From positions 4,402,001 through 4,466,000 of the forward strand of contig OZ245783.1 in assembly GCA_965227875.1 (NCBI GenBank): a stretch of 64,000 nucleotides of DNA, in the 5' to 3' direction. This DNA is from G965227875 sp965227875. GTDB taxonomy: Bacteria > Pseudomonadota > Alphaproteobacteria > Rhizobiales > JAJFHC01. The notes beneath the pieces are model-generated. The model was not told the DNA's origin. It did no database searches and was given only the letters and a program-made list of their open reading frames with translations. Each line of letters opens with the position of its first letter. Position 1 is the first letter of the stretch. The position numbers and the translations under genes were made by a program. Shown here piece by piece: positions 9,117 to 18,250 of this stretch.

Positions 9117-10307
9117 ATGAGTCTCGTTCAGGCGGTTGATTTCGACGGACAAAGCCGTCGGTTCACGGCACGTTTGCGTGCCTGTGCCAGGCTTCTTGCC
9201 CTCAGTTTCGCCGCGCAATGGCTGTTCTACGCCGTCGTCGCGGGGTATGGCTTCGTTTCCACGTGGTTCATTTTCCTGAGACCCGACGCGGACCTGCTCA
9301 GCGTCTGGCAGATGCTGAAACTTTTCGTCCTCGCCGCCGTTCCCGCGATGATGACGTCCGCCCTCCTCGCGCTGGCGATCTTCAGGTTTCACCAGGTGGT
9401 CACGGTGATCAGGCCGGACCGGCCGATCCCCGAGTTTCTGCGCTTGCTCCGGAACGACGTGTTCGATCCGCGCCGCTACATCATCGGCCTGCCGCTTTTC
9501 CTGGCGGTCTTCGCGTTCATGTGCGTGTTCGGCGAGGTCAAGGCGAACATACCGATCGTCAGTCCTTTCGCCTGGGACGAAGCGTTCATGGAACTGGACC
9601 GCTGGCTTCATTTCGGCCGGCATCCCTGGGAGATACTGCAGCCGGTGCTCGGGTTCCCGCTGGTCAGTTTCATCATCTCCAAGTTCTACGCCGTGTGGCT
9701 GGTCGTCATGTGGATGGTCTGGATGTGGCTCGCCTTCGACCGGCGGATGAGCCATCTGCGCAGCCGCTTTTTCGTGGCCTACATGCTGATCTGGATGATC
9801 GGCGGCGGTCTCCTCGCGATCGCCCTGTCGTCCGCCGGACCCGTCTACTACGGCAATCTCGGCCTGTCTCCCGACCCCTTCGCCGGCCTGATGGCCTACC
9901 TCCACGACGCCGACAAGATCTATCCGATCGAAGCGCTCACGGTGCAGAGCATGCTGTGGGACGCCTATACCGGCAAGATCTCGCTGGTTGCGGGGATCTC
10001 CGCGATGCCGAGCATGCACAACGCCACGGCACTTCTGTTCGTGCTCGCGGTCTGGCCCGTCAACCGCAAGCTGGGCATCGCCCTGGCCGTGTTCGCCTTC
10101 ATCATCTTCATCGGTTCGATCCATCTCGGCTGGCACTATGCGGTGGACACCTACCTCGCCTATGCCGTCACACTCGCCTGCTGGTGGTGTGCCGGCTACG
10201 TTGCGCGGTGGAATGACAGCCGCCCGGCCCATGTCAGGTTCGCCGCCGCGCTCGAGGCGGAATTCGATGACGGTGCGGCCCGAGCCGCGAAATCGCCTGC
10301 CACCTGA
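9117..10307 (+). CDS. PAP2-superfamily membrane phosphatase/transferase
   Basis: A polytopic inner-membrane protein of 396 aa with about eight hydrophobic segments. The C-terminal third shows PAP2 motif 2 (AMPSMHNATA) and motif 3 (SIHLGWHYAVDTYLAY), which carry the catalytic histidines. This arrangement resembles the PAP2_3 group, which includes inositol phosphorylceramide-synthase-like enzymes and lipid phosphatases. The substrate is not determinable. It is a single gene convergent with phnN, divergent from rlpA and not part of an operon. Confidence 0.8.
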   Translation: MSLVQAVDFDGQSRRFTARLRACARLLALSFAAQWLFYAVVAGYGFVSTWFIFLRPDADLLSVWQMLKLFVLAAVPAMMTSALLALAIFRFHQVVTVIRPDRPIPEFLRLLRNDVFDPRRYIIGLPLFLAVFAFMCVFGEVKANIPIVSPFAWDEAFMELDRWLHFGRHPWEILQPVLGFPLVSFIISKFYAVWLVVMWMVWMWLAFDRRMSHLRSRFFVAYMLIWMIGGGLLAIALSSAGPVYYGNLGLSPDPFAGLMAYLHDADKIYPIEALTVQSMLWDAYTGKISLVAGISAMPSMHNATALLFVLAVWPVNRKLGIALAVFAFIIFIGSIHLGWHYAVDTYLAYAVTLACWWCAGYVARWNDSRPAHVRFAAALEAEFDDGAARAAKSPAT

Positions 10308-10367
10308 AAACCCGGTTTCACAGGACAGGCCCAGACCGCCGCAGGTCCGTGGCCGCGGACAGCCGCT

Positions 10368-10943
10368 TCATTCGGTCGGCTGGAATTCTCCCGTGCACGC
10401 GCCCAGGGCGTTGACGAAGGCGCTTATGCCCTCCCGGACCGTTCCCTGGTTCACGATCTCCGTCACCGGGGCCAGGTGACGCCAGTCGTCGACCTGCCGG
10501 TTCAGGCGCAACTGCCTGTCGGACGCGTCTTCGCGCCCGCGCAGGGCAAGCCGTTCCGCGATGGTTCCGTCGTTCGCGCTGACATGTATGACGTGTACGG
10601 ACGCGAACCGATCCACGGCGCGGGACAAGGCGTCCCGCGAGATGTTCGTGACCACGTGACGCCCGGAATAGAGCGTGCCCCTGACACCCGCGGACAGCCC
10701 GTAGGAATGGCCGTGGGCGGACCACCAGAGCGACATCCCGCCATCGTCCCGCAACGTGAGGAACTGTTCGGGCGAGAGTTCCATGTGGCTCTCCTCCCCG
10801 GCATCCTGCGGCCGCGTGATGAACCGGCGCGCGAAATGGAACCGCCCCTCCGAACCCAGCAGCTTCCTGGCCCCGTTGATCAGCGTGTCCTTGCCCGCCC
10901 CGCTCGGCCCCACGACCGCAATGAACAAACCGGTGGAACTCAT
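10368..10943 (-). CDS. phnN: Ribose 1,5-bisphosphokinase PhnN
   Basis: Converts ribose 1,5-bisphosphate to PRPP with ATP, usually in phosphonate (C-P lyase) catabolism. I chose the ATG at 10943, which gives 191 aa starting MSSTGLFIAVVGPSGAGKDT with the P-loop GPSGAGKDT near the N-terminus. The upstream in-frame extension (57 residues) has no similarity I recognise. The guanylate-kinase-like segments RRFITRP and SLWWSAHGHSYGL support PhnN. No other phn gene is nearby, so it is an orphan here. Confidence 0.88.
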   Translation of the reverse strand: MSSTGLFIAVVGPSGAGKDTLINGARKLLGSEGRFHFARRFITRPQDAGEESHMELSPEQFLTLRDDGGMSLWWSAHGHSYGLSAGVRGTLYSGRHVVTNISRDALSRAVDRFASVHVIHVSANDGTIAERLALRGREDASDRQLRLNRQVDDWRHLAPVTEIVNQGTVREGISAFVNALGACTGEFQPTE

Positions 10944-11251
10944 GGAAATGTCTGGCCCGTTTCCCTGATATCTGCGCCCGCCCTCCGGAAACCGGCTGGC
11001 CTGGCAGTGTCGGGACAGTAACACTCGACGCCGTGTCGTCCCACCGCTCCCGGGCGTTTGCAGCAGCATGCGAACATGCGCCTGCATACACCCGGCGCCA
11101 TGACAATCTCGCAACGGTTGGCGGTGAAAAGAGCTGGACGGCGCGCGCGGAACACTTCACCGGTTCGCAAATTTGTGCCACAAGGCGAAGACTGGCGCTG
11201 ACGAAAGGCAAGGTTTCGGAAACCTCGCCGCGATAGCGTGGCGCCATTCGC
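10944..11251. other. Spacer between phnN start and tRNA-Ser
   Basis: About 308 bases without a convincing gene. It must hold the promoters for leftward phnN and rightward tRNA-Ser. TTGGCGGTGAAAAG and neighbouring sequence give no unambiguous -35/-10 pair. The phnN-frame extension through this region looks like read-through rather than coding sequence. Confidence 0.4.
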
Positions 11252-11341
11252 GGATGGGTGGCCGAGTGGTTGAAGGCACCGGTCTTGAAAACCGGCAGGC
11301 GTTAGCGCGTCTCGTGGGTTCGAATCCCACCCCATCCGCCA
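11252..11341 (+). tRNA. tRNA-Ser(UGA), CCA encoded
   Basis: Acceptor arms GGATGGG (11252-11258) and CCCATCC (11331-11337) pair, followed by discriminator G and encoded CCA ending at 11341. The anticodon arm CCGGT-CTTGAAA-ACCGG gives anticodon TGA at 11286-11288, reading UCA. The T-arm is GTGGG-TTCGAAT-CCCAC. The 90-nt length with a long variable arm is the class II form expected for serine. No integrase or attachment-site duplication is seen beside it. Confidence 0.97.
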
Positions 11342-11364
11342 TCCGCAAACTGCCCGCTACAGTG

Positions 11365-13608
11365 TCACGCGACGCTAAGACAGTCCGTGAGTTTCGTGAT
11401 CAGCATGTCGGGCCGGAGCGGCTTGTCGAGATGAGGCGCGTTTTCAAATGCGCCGGGCCGTTGTGAAATGCTGTAGCTGGACACGGTCAGGAACGGGATC
11501 ATGTCCTCGGCCAGCCTCTCCGCGATGGGTTCCGCCGTCTCCGTACCGAGATTGATATCGAGTACGGCGGCCACACATCCATCGCCCTTCAGCAATTCGA
11601 AGGCCCCCGCAACCGACGAGGTCGGCCCGAGAACCTCGAAGCCGGCGTCTCTCAGGGTCTGCGCGATCTCGATGGCGACCAGGGGTTCGTCCTCGACGAC
11701 AAGCACACGACCGCCCTGATCCGGAGACCTGGCACTGCGTGCGCCGGAAGAACCGCTTCGCCTCGACCGTATCTGGTCGCGTTCCAGCACTGCGCCCGCC
11801 GCGCATTCGACACGCCATTTCAGACCGGACGGTTCGAAATCGAAGTCTATTTCACCGCGAACGCTCGCCTTGAGCATGTCGTCGACAACTGTGGACCCGA
11901 AACCCCGCTGCGACGGCTTCGTGACCGGCGGTCCTCCGCTCTCGGACCATGTCATCACGAACCGCTGGTCCCCGGCGTCATCGCAAATCACCTCCCACGA
12001 AATGGTGACGATGCCGCTGTCATTCGACAGGGCGCCATATTTCGCGGCGTTTGTCGCGAGTTCGTGCAATGCGAGGCCGATGGCCTGCGCGGTCTCGGCG
12101 GTTATCTTAAGGCTTGGTCCGGATATCTTGATGCGTTCCGCCAGAACGTCCCGGAAATGGGAGAGCTGTGACTGGACGAGACTGTCGATCGGCACGTCCT
12201 GCCAGCCGCTGGTCACCAGCAGATCCTGACTTCTGGCCAGGGCCTGAATACGTTCGCCGAACCGGTGGACGAACGTATCGGGATCTCCTCTGCCGGTCTG
12301 TCTGGCGATTGCCTGCACGACGGCCAGAAGGTTCTTCGCGCGATGGTTCACTTCCCGCATGAGCAGCCGCTCGCGTTCTTCCGCGCGTTTGCGGTCGGTG
12401 ATGTCGTTCGCAATCTTCGAGGCTCCGACGATCTTTCCCGTGCTGTCGAAGATGGGCGAGATGCTGATTGACACGTGGACCGGCGAACCGTCGCGGCGAA
12501 GCCGGACAGAATCGAACTTGCTGACCTGCCGACCGCGCCGGATGTTGTCGAGGATGTCGTCTTCCTCGTGCTGCTGGTCGTCGGGGATGATGCGTCGGAT
12601 TGACGTGCCGATCATCTCGTCGGCGGAATATCCGAATATCTCTTCAGCGCCGCGGTTCCAGCTCTTCACTATGCCGTTGAGGTCCTTGGAGATGATGGCT
12701 TCATTTGCCGAAGCCACGATCGCGGCCAGATGCGCGCGCGCCTCCTCCGCGCGCTTCCGCTCCGAGATATCCGTGATGGAGGCGTAATAGACATTCTCCG
12801 GACCTTGTATGAACTGAAGCTGCACGGCCACGTCGTACAAAGTGCCGTCTTTTCTCATGTGTTTGGTTTCAAAGAGAAAATGGGGGCTGCTTCCGTTACG
12901 CAAGGGTTCGACCATTTCGGTGAATTCCTCCGCCGTGATATCCGGTTTCAGGTCCCAGGGCGTGAGTTGCTTCAGTTCCTCCATCGAATACCCGAGATTC
13001 TCGCGGGCGCCGCGATTGACGAGAACGAATTTGTAGGTTTCCGCATCGAAGACATAGACTTCGCTGACGGCGTTTTCGACAATCTGTCCGAGCCGTTCGT
13101 TTATCGACGCGGCGGACACCCGTTCAAGTTCCGCGGCGGCGCGTCCCGCGAGGACTTCGACGATCTCCGAAGCCGTCTGGCTGTGCTCCATAGGCTTGTC
13201 GTCCAGCACCGCTAGTAAACCTAGGACTTCTCCAGATGCCGAGCGTAGCGGCGCTCCGACGTAGCTCTCCGCGCCCATTCCAACGAGCAGTTCGTCGCGG
13301 GGAAACAGGCGCGTGATGCCGTCGGAATACTGACATGTCCCTTCAGCTACGATGTTCTCGCAAGGCGAGTGGGCCAGCGTGTAGCTGAAATTCTCAACCG
13401 GCCCGTTGTCCCAGGCCGCCACTGTCTGGACCTTCTGGGGATCCGTAGGGTCGATTTTGCTCAGGAGAACCCACCGCACCGAGAGGGCTTGCGCAAGCGC
13501 CTCCACCATCACCGGGAAAAACGCTTCTCCGACAACCCGCGAACAGGCCGCGAGTTCTTCCTGAGCTTGGATGTAGGCTTGACGGGCCTCTGGCGAAATG
13601 GCCTTCAT
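11365..13608 (-). CDS. Hybrid HWE-family sensor histidine kinase (GAF-PAS-PAS-HWE-REC)
   Basis: A soluble 747-aa sensor kinase with no transmembrane segment. Domains in order are GAF at about 5-165, PAS 170-288, PAS 292-410, HWE kinase at about 415-605 and a receiver domain at 633-745. The phosphoacceptor is H422 in NHRAKNLLAVVQAIARQT, characteristic of HWE kinases. The receiver has acidic pair E639/D640 and phospho-acceptor D684 (LDINLG). HWE kinases with PAS/GAF inputs commonly work in light, redox or general stress signalling. The signal here is unknown. It is encoded next to another hybrid kinase and a lone receiver protein. Confidence 0.9.
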   Translation of the reverse strand: MKAISPEARQAYIQAQEELAACSRVVGEAFFPVMVEALAQALSVRWVLLSKIDPTDPQKVQTVAAWDNGPVENFSYTLAHSPCENIVAEGTCQYSDGITRLFPRDELLVGMGAESYVGAPLRSASGEVLGLLAVLDDKPMEHSQTASEIVEVLAGRAAAELERVSAASINERLGQIVENAVSEVYVFDAETYKFVLVNRGARENLGYSMEELKQLTPWDLKPDITAEEFTEMVEPLRNGSSPHFLFETKHMRKDGTLYDVAVQLQFIQGPENVYYASITDISERKRAEEARAHLAAIVASANEAIISKDLNGIVKSWNRGAEEIFGYSADEMIGTSIRRIIPDDQQHEEDDILDNIRRGRQVSKFDSVRLRRDGSPVHVSISISPIFDSTGKIVGASKIANDITDRKRAEERERLLMREVNHRAKNLLAVVQAIARQTGRGDPDTFVHRFGERIQALARSQDLLVTSGWQDVPIDSLVQSQLSHFRDVLAERIKISGPSLKITAETAQAIGLALHELATNAAKYGALSNDSGIVTISWEVICDDAGDQRFVMTWSESGGPPVTKPSQRGFGSTVVDDMLKASVRGEIDFDFEPSGLKWRVECAAGAVLERDQIRSRRSGSSGARSARSPDQGGRVLVVEDEPLVAIEIAQTLRDAGFEVLGPTSSVAGAFELLKGDGCVAAVLDINLGTETAEPIAERLAEDMIPFLTVSSYSISQRPGAFENAPHLDKPLRPDMLITKLTDCLSVA

Positions 13609-13914
13609 TCGGGTGGTCTCGATGCTCTATAGGGTCATCGAGCGAGGCTTCGAGCCTGTTCGACGGCTCGACATGGATCGCACAGGGCGTGACGCTGTCC
13701 GATACAGTCAGCCTTGCAGAAGACAGCCTCGCTCGGCTGTCGCGGAATTGTTGCGCCTTGCTGCGACCAAGTCAAACCGAAGTGGAGCAGCGCGGCCAGT
13801 CCGGTGGACCAGAGTTTCGTCGAGCGGTCCGGTATGGCGAAACGCACACACCGGCCGCATCCCAGTAAGTAGAAGTTTCCCGCACCCGTGACCGTCGCCC
13901 GTCCCGTGACGGTC
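13609..13914. other. Spacer between the two kinase genes
   Basis: A 306-base spacer without a believable gene. It holds the presumed promoter of the HWE kinase gene. A nested inverted repeat occurs at about 13640-13670 (AGGC-5 nt-GCCT inside CGAGC...GCTCG), which might end the transcript of the upstream hybrid kinase. There is no T-tract, and no promoter could be assigned. Confidence 0.4.
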
Positions 13915-15837
13915 TCAGTGCCGCTGGCGTTCCAGTGCCTTGCCGATGGCGTCGGACAGGCTCTCGATCGAGCACGGTTTCTGGATGAACGGCCCGTCGA
14001 CGTTCTTCAGGTTGCCGAGCGCGGTGCCCGCGAAGCCGGACATGTAGACGACGGGAATGCCCGGACGGAGCCGGCGAGCGACCCGCCCCAGTTCGACACC
14101 GTGCATGGTGCCCGGCATGACGATATCCGTCAGCAGGACGTCGATCGGTTCGGTGGACTCCAGGAACTCGATGGCGGGCGACGCGGCCGGGGCGGTCAGC
14201 ACGTCGAATCCGAACTGCCGGAGCACCTCGCTCGTGAGGTCGACAAGGTCCTTTTCGTCGTCGACCAGCAGCACGGTCTTGCCCGTGCCGTCCACCTGAG
14301 GCGTGTGCTGCACCGCCTCGGGGCGGTCCGGTTCGCCCGCGGCCTCGGGCAGGATGATGCGGACCGTGGTGCCGAGCCCCTCGTCCGAATAGATGCGCAC
14401 GTCTCCGCCGGACTGCTTGACGAAGCCGTAGACCATGGCGAGCCCGAGACCGGCGCCCGAATCCGATTCCTTGGTCGAGAAGAACGGTTCCATCGCGCTT
14501 TTCTTGACCGCCTCGATCATGCCCGGCCCGTCGTCCGTCACCGCGATGACGACCACCTTCTGCGGTTCGTTCCCGGACGGCCCGTGTTCGTCCGGCAGCG
14601 TGGTTGTAAGTCGGGTGGAGATCGTGACATTCCCCCCGACGCCGGACAGCATGATGGCGTCGCGCGCGTTGAGCACCAGGTTCAGCATCGCGCTTTCGAA
14701 CTGAACCGGGTCGCAGTTCACGTGAAGGTTCTCCAGTGACATGGCGTTCACGTCGATCGTGATCCGCGGATCGATGGTCGACATGGCGAGTTCGACCACG
14801 TCCTCGATCACCCGGCCGACATCGATCGTCGTGGTGGCGGCGCCTGTCTTGCGCGCGAAGGACAGAAGGCGACGGGTCTGCTCGCCGGCGCGCCGGATCG
14901 ACTTGAGGGCCGTCGCGAACGTGTTGTCGATTCCAGCCGGGTCGTATTTTCTTTGTGCAAGCTGGACCGCGCCGAGCGTTGTGGACAGCAGGTTGTTGAA
15001 ATCATGCGCGATTCCGCCGGTGAGCTGCCCCAGGGCGTCGAGACGCTGGGCGCGGATCAACTGGTCCTGCGCCTGGCGCATTTCCGAGATGTCGCGGATC
15101 GAGGCGCAGACGACCGACCCGTCGTCGAACGCGATCGGGCTCAGGCTGATCTCGATGGGGAATTCCTCGCCGGTCTTGCGCAGCCCGAACAGCTCGAGAT
15201 CGGTCCCCATGGGACGGGCCCGCATGGCTTTCTGGAATGTCTGTCGGTGACCGGCATGTCGCGACCGGAATCTCTCCGGCATGAGCGTTTCGACACTCTG
15301 TCCGACAAACTCCGAAGGCTCGTAGCCGAACAGCTTCGAGGTCTGCTGGTTCGCCCTGAGGATGATCCCCTCGACATCGACGATGATGGTGGCGTCGGGT
15401 GCGGCTTCGAAAAGCGCCTGGAACTGTTCAAGTGGGAGATCGTCGGTGACGTCCCGCAGGGTCACGACGATGAACGATCCCGTCTCCGGGTCGTCGAGCC
15501 TGTTGCTCGAGAGGCGCACGAAACGACCGGCGTGCCTGAGCGGGCTTGCATCCGCCTCCTGCTTTTCGGCAAGACCGAACACCACTTCGTCGAGGGTCTC
15601 CCCGGCCAGGCTCCGCGAGATCGGATCCTCGGGCGGCAGGAGCGGCTGCATGGTCGGATGAGAGAGGAAATTTTCACGCAGAAGTTGCGCACCGCGTTCT
15701 TCCCCCAGTTCGGGAAACATCGCGAGCGCATCCGAGTTCACATGCTCGACCGCACCCTGCCCGTTGAAGACGATGATGGTGGAGCGGGTCAGGTCGAGAA
15801 TGTTGGCCAGCAATGCCGAATTGTCGGACGACCGCAT
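13915..15837 (-). CDS. Hybrid sensor histidine kinase (PAS-PAS-HisKA-HATPase-REC)
   Basis: A soluble 640-aa kinase. A PAS-like domain at about 12-130 and a second PAS at 137-255 precede a HisKA domain with H278 (GGIAHDFNNLLS, the NtrB/FixL-like H-box). The HATPase_c domain has N-box N390 and G1 box DDGPGM at 435-440. The receiver at 520-635 has D571 (LLTDIVMPG) as phospho-acceptor. It diverges from the lone receiver gene at 16023, with 185 bases between them. That receiver or an unlinked regulator is the likely output partner; the stimulus is unknown. Confidence 0.92.
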   Translation of the reverse strand: MRSSDNSALLANILDLTRSTIIVFNGQGAVEHVNSDALAMFPELGEERGAQLLRENFLSHPTMQPLLPPEDPISRSLAGETLDEVVFGLAEKQEADASPLRHAGRFVRLSSNRLDDPETGSFIVVTLRDVTDDLPLEQFQALFEAAPDATIIVDVEGIILRANQQTSKLFGYEPSEFVGQSVETLMPERFRSRHAGHRQTFQKAMRARPMGTDLELFGLRKTGEEFPIEISLSPIAFDDGSVVCASIRDISEMRQAQDQLIRAQRLDALGQLTGGIAHDFNNLLSTTLGAVQLAQRKYDPAGIDNTFATALKSIRRAGEQTRRLLSFARKTGAATTTIDVGRVIEDVVELAMSTIDPRITIDVNAMSLENLHVNCDPVQFESAMLNLVLNARDAIMLSGVGGNVTISTRLTTTLPDEHGPSGNEPQKVVVIAVTDDGPGMIEAVKKSAMEPFFSTKESDSGAGLGLAMVYGFVKQSGGDVRIYSDEGLGTTVRIILPEAAGEPDRPEAVQHTPQVDGTGKTVLLVDDEKDLVDLTSEVLRQFGFDVLTAPAASPAIEFLESTEPIDVLLTDIVMPGTMHGVELGRVARRLRPGIPVVYMSGFAGTALGNLKNVDGPFIQKPCSIESLSDAIGKALERQRH

Positions 15838-16022
15838 CTGGTTGGGTTTGCTCCCCGGATTGTCAGTAGTTGCGAAACCGTCGTTTAGGCTTGTTCAGTT
15901 CAGTTTGCGGCGGGCGTTCCCGGAGCATGAGTTCGAACGTGCTGGTGCACATTTTGTTCAGCGTACAGCCTTTTGCGCAGCGAGACTAGCTGGATTGCAC
16001 TACATGGCCGCGGACGTCTAGA

Positions 16023-16427
16023 GTGCTTCCGGACAACAGGGGGCGAGGATTCGGGAAGGGGCCGTTCGTTTTGGGCAGGGTTCTTATTGCCGACGACAAT
16101 GTGGATCTCGTGGGCATCTGGAAGGAGATTCTGGAAGCCGAGGGCCACGACGTGGAAACCGCGCACGAAGGCCTTTCCGTGCGCCGACAGGTCGAGAACG
16201 GCGCATACGACGTGGTCGTACTCGATATACAGATGCCGCAAGGAGAAGTTGCGAAGGTCGGCGATCTCGCCGGCGTCGCGGCCAACGACCCGAAGTTCGT
16301 CATCGTGAGCGGCAGTTTCACATCATTGGGGACAGACGGACCCGGTGTGCCGACCGGCGCCGACGCTTGCCTCGCCAAGCCCGTCGATCTCGACGAACTC
16401 GTGCATATCGTGAACCGGCTGGCCTGA
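16023..16427 (+). CDS. Single-domain response regulator (receiver only)
   Basis: A 134-aa protein made only of a CheY-like receiver. It has acidic pair D24/D25, phospho-acceptor D68 (VVLDIQMP), a switch serine in VIVSGSF and the conserved lysine in CLAKPVD. No output domain is present, so it would act by protein contact or as a relay. The first 16-17 residues look non-conserved, so a start closer to LGRVLIADDN is possible. It is divergent from the hybrid kinase, which suggests a shared phosphorelay. Confidence 0.85.
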   Translation: MLPDNRGRGFGKGPFVLGRVLIADDNVDLVGIWKEILEAEGHDVETAHEGLSVRRQVENGAYDVVVLDIQMPQGEVAKVGDLAGVAANDPKFVIVSGSFTSLGTDGPGVPTGADACLAKPVDLDELVHIVNRLA

Positions 16428-16460
16428 CCCCGATCGCATTTCAGAAAGCTCCCCGACCTG

Positions 16461-17738
16461 TCACGGGTCTGCACGTCCGAACACAAGGCTCGCATTGACG
16501 CCGCCGAAACCGAAACCGTTCGACAGCACGTATCGCAGGTCGGCGAGGCGCGCGGCGTTCGGAACAAGGTCGAACGTGTCGGCGGCTGGGTCCGGGTCCT
16601 CGATGTTCAGGCCCGGCGGAATGGTTCCTGTTTGCAGAGCCTTGACCGAATACACCGCCTCGATGGCGCCGGCCGCGCCGAGAAGATGGCCGGTTGCCGA
16701 TTTAGTCGACGTCACCGGCAGATCCTTTCCCCGCTCCGTGAAGACTGCTTTGAGCGCCTCGATTTCCGCCGCGTCTCCCACCGGTGTCGACGTGCTGTGT
16801 GCGTTGACGTAATCGATGTCGGCAGGGCCGACCCCCGCCATCGCCAGAGCGCTGCGCATCGCCGCCGCCGCCCCCTGCCCGTCCGGTCGTCCCGCGGTGA
16901 CATGATAGGCGTCGGCAGACGTCCCGTAGCCGGTCACCGTGGCCAGCGGTTTCGCGCCGCGCTTCAACGCGTGGCTCAGCCGTTCGATCACGAGTGTCGC
17001 GGCACCCTCGGACAGGACGAAACCGTCATGCCCGCTGTCGAAAGGTCGCGAGGCCTTTTCCGGCGTGTCGTTGTACCCGGTGGACAGGGCTTTCGCGGCA
17101 CCGAATCCGCCAATGGAGACCGGGTCCACGCAGGCATCGGAACCACCGCAGACCGCGACGTCCGCCTCGCCCGTCACGATCAGGCGCATGCCGTCGCCGA
17201 TGGCCTGGGCGGAGGCGGCGCAGGCGGTGACGGGACAACCGATCGGCCCGCGGAATCCGTAACGGATGGAAACGTGTCCCGCTGCCAGATTGGCCAGGAA
17301 GGCCGGGACCGTGAAAGGCGAGAGCCGCCGCGGCCCCTTCTCGTCAAGGGTTCTGACCGCGTTCGTGATGACGGGAAACCCGCCTATGCCCGTGGCGATG
17401 ATGACCGCGGTGCGGGTCTTCCCGGCCTCGTCCGCCGGGTGCCAGCCCGACTGGTCGAGCGCTTCCGCCGTCGCGCCGAGGGCATAGTGAATAAACAGAT
17501 CGGATTTCCGCGCGTCCCTGGCGTCCATGACGTCCAGGGGATCGAAGCCTTCGGGATCCTCCGACTTTGGCGGCACCAGCCCGGCGATCCTGCACTTGTG
17601 GTCGGAAACGTCGAACCGAGTGTTGTGCACGATGCCGCTCCGTCCCGCCGTGAGGCGCTGCCAGTTCGTGCCGACGCCCACTCCAAGCGGCGAGACGGCG
17701 CCCAGGCCGGTGACGACGATGGGATCATTCTGGTTCAT
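16461..17738 (-). CDS. Beta-ketoacyl-ACP synthase, FabF-like
   Basis: A condensing enzyme of 425 aa with the Cys-His-His triad C173 (TACAAS), H314 (NAHSTSTPVGD) and H351 (SATGHLLGAAG), which is the KAS II pattern. A strong Shine-Dalgarno AAAGGAG precedes the ATG. It lies outside a fab operon (no acpP/fabG here) and just downstream of a MarR gene. A 14-nt palindrome 19 bases upstream of its start matches one upstream of marR. This suggests a specialised acyl-chain synthase under MarR control rather than the housekeeping FabF. Product unknown. Confidence 0.88.
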   Translation of the reverse strand: MNQNDPIVVTGLGAVSPLGVGVGTNWQRLTAGRSGIVHNTRFDVSDHKCRIAGLVPPKSEDPEGFDPLDVMDARDARKSDLFIHYALGATAEALDQSGWHPADEAGKTRTAVIIATGIGGFPVITNAVRTLDEKGPRRLSPFTVPAFLANLAAGHVSIRYGFRGPIGCPVTACAASAQAIGDGMRLIVTGEADVAVCGGSDACVDPVSIGGFGAAKALSTGYNDTPEKASRPFDSGHDGFVLSEGAATLVIERLSHALKRGAKPLATVTGYGTSADAYHVTAGRPDGQGAAAAMRSALAMAGVGPADIDYVNAHSTSTPVGDAAEIEALKAVFTERGKDLPVTSTKSATGHLLGAAGAIEAVYSVKALQTGTIPPGLNIEDPDPAADTFDLVPNAARLADLRYVLSNGFGFGGVNASLVFGRADP

Positions 17739-17756
17739 TCAATTTCACTCCTTTGT

Positions 17757-17770
17757 CGTGTATATACACG
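17757..17770. promoter_or_regulatory. Putative MarR operator before the ketoacyl synthase gene
   Basis: Perfect palindrome CGTGTATATACACG located 19 bases upstream of the ketoacyl synthase ATG. It shares the pattern GTGYATATRCAC with the palindrome upstream of marR at 18239-18250. The position would block transcription or translation start of the synthase gene. Binding by the adjacent MarR protein is inferred. Confidence 0.6.
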
Positions 17771-17786
17771 GTATAAGGCAAAAAAA

Positions 17787-18224
17787 TCAGTCGGGTTCAG
17801 CCAGCAGACGAAGCACGCCCAGGTATTCCTCGCCGTCCCTGCCCTTCAGCAGGTCCTGCAACTCCGCCCTCACTTCATGCCACTTGGGAACGAGCGCATC
17901 GAGAAGCCGGTCCCCCGCGCCGGTCAGGCGGCAGACCTTGGTGTTGCCTCCATTGGCCTTCTGCTTGACCACGAGTCCTTTCCGGACGAGCACGTCCAGG
18001 TTCCGTGTCAGCGTCGACCTGTCCATGGCGATGCGCCTGGAAATGGCGTTGATCGTCCTGTCCTCGTTGTAGCGGACCGTCATCATCACGGAAAACTGTA
18101 TGACGGTGATGCCATAGGGTTTCAGCCTGGCGTCGTATCGACGCGAAAGAGCCCGCGCCGTCCTGATCGTGTTCATCAGCAGGCAACGAGAGAAGTCGTC
18201 TTCTGTCGCGACGGGGCCGGTCAT
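17787..18224 (-). CDS. MarR family transcriptional regulator
   Basis: A 145-aa winged-helix repressor. The HTH region at about 55-95 reads TINAISRRIAMDRSTLTRNLDVLVRKGLV, followed by the wing and C-terminal dimerisation helix. Size and layout are typical of MarR. It lies 48 bases upstream of the ketoacyl synthase on the same strand. Related palindromes precede both genes, which points to autoregulation and control of the synthase. The ligand is unknown. Confidence 0.92.
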   Translation of the reverse strand: MTGPVATEDDFSRCLLMNTIRTARALSRRYDARLKPYGITVIQFSVMMTVRYNEDRTINAISRRIAMDRSTLTRNLDVLVRKGLVVKQKANGGNTKVCRLTGAGDRLLDALVPKWHEVRAELQDLLKGRDGEEYLGVLRLLAEPD

Positions 18225-18238
18225 GGCCGCACCATATC

Positions 18239-18250
18239 GTGCATATGCAC
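18239..18250. promoter_or_regulatory. Putative MarR autoregulatory operator
   Basis: Perfect 12-nt palindrome GTGCATATGCAC, 14 bases upstream of the marR start. It matches the GTGTATATACAC core before the synthase gene at all but two symmetrical positions. This is a good candidate for the MarR binding site. Confidence 0.6.

Noticed and set aside
11252..11341. tRNA-Ser as integration site of a genomic island
   Set aside because: No integrase, no repeated 3' tRNA end and no change of gene type beside it.
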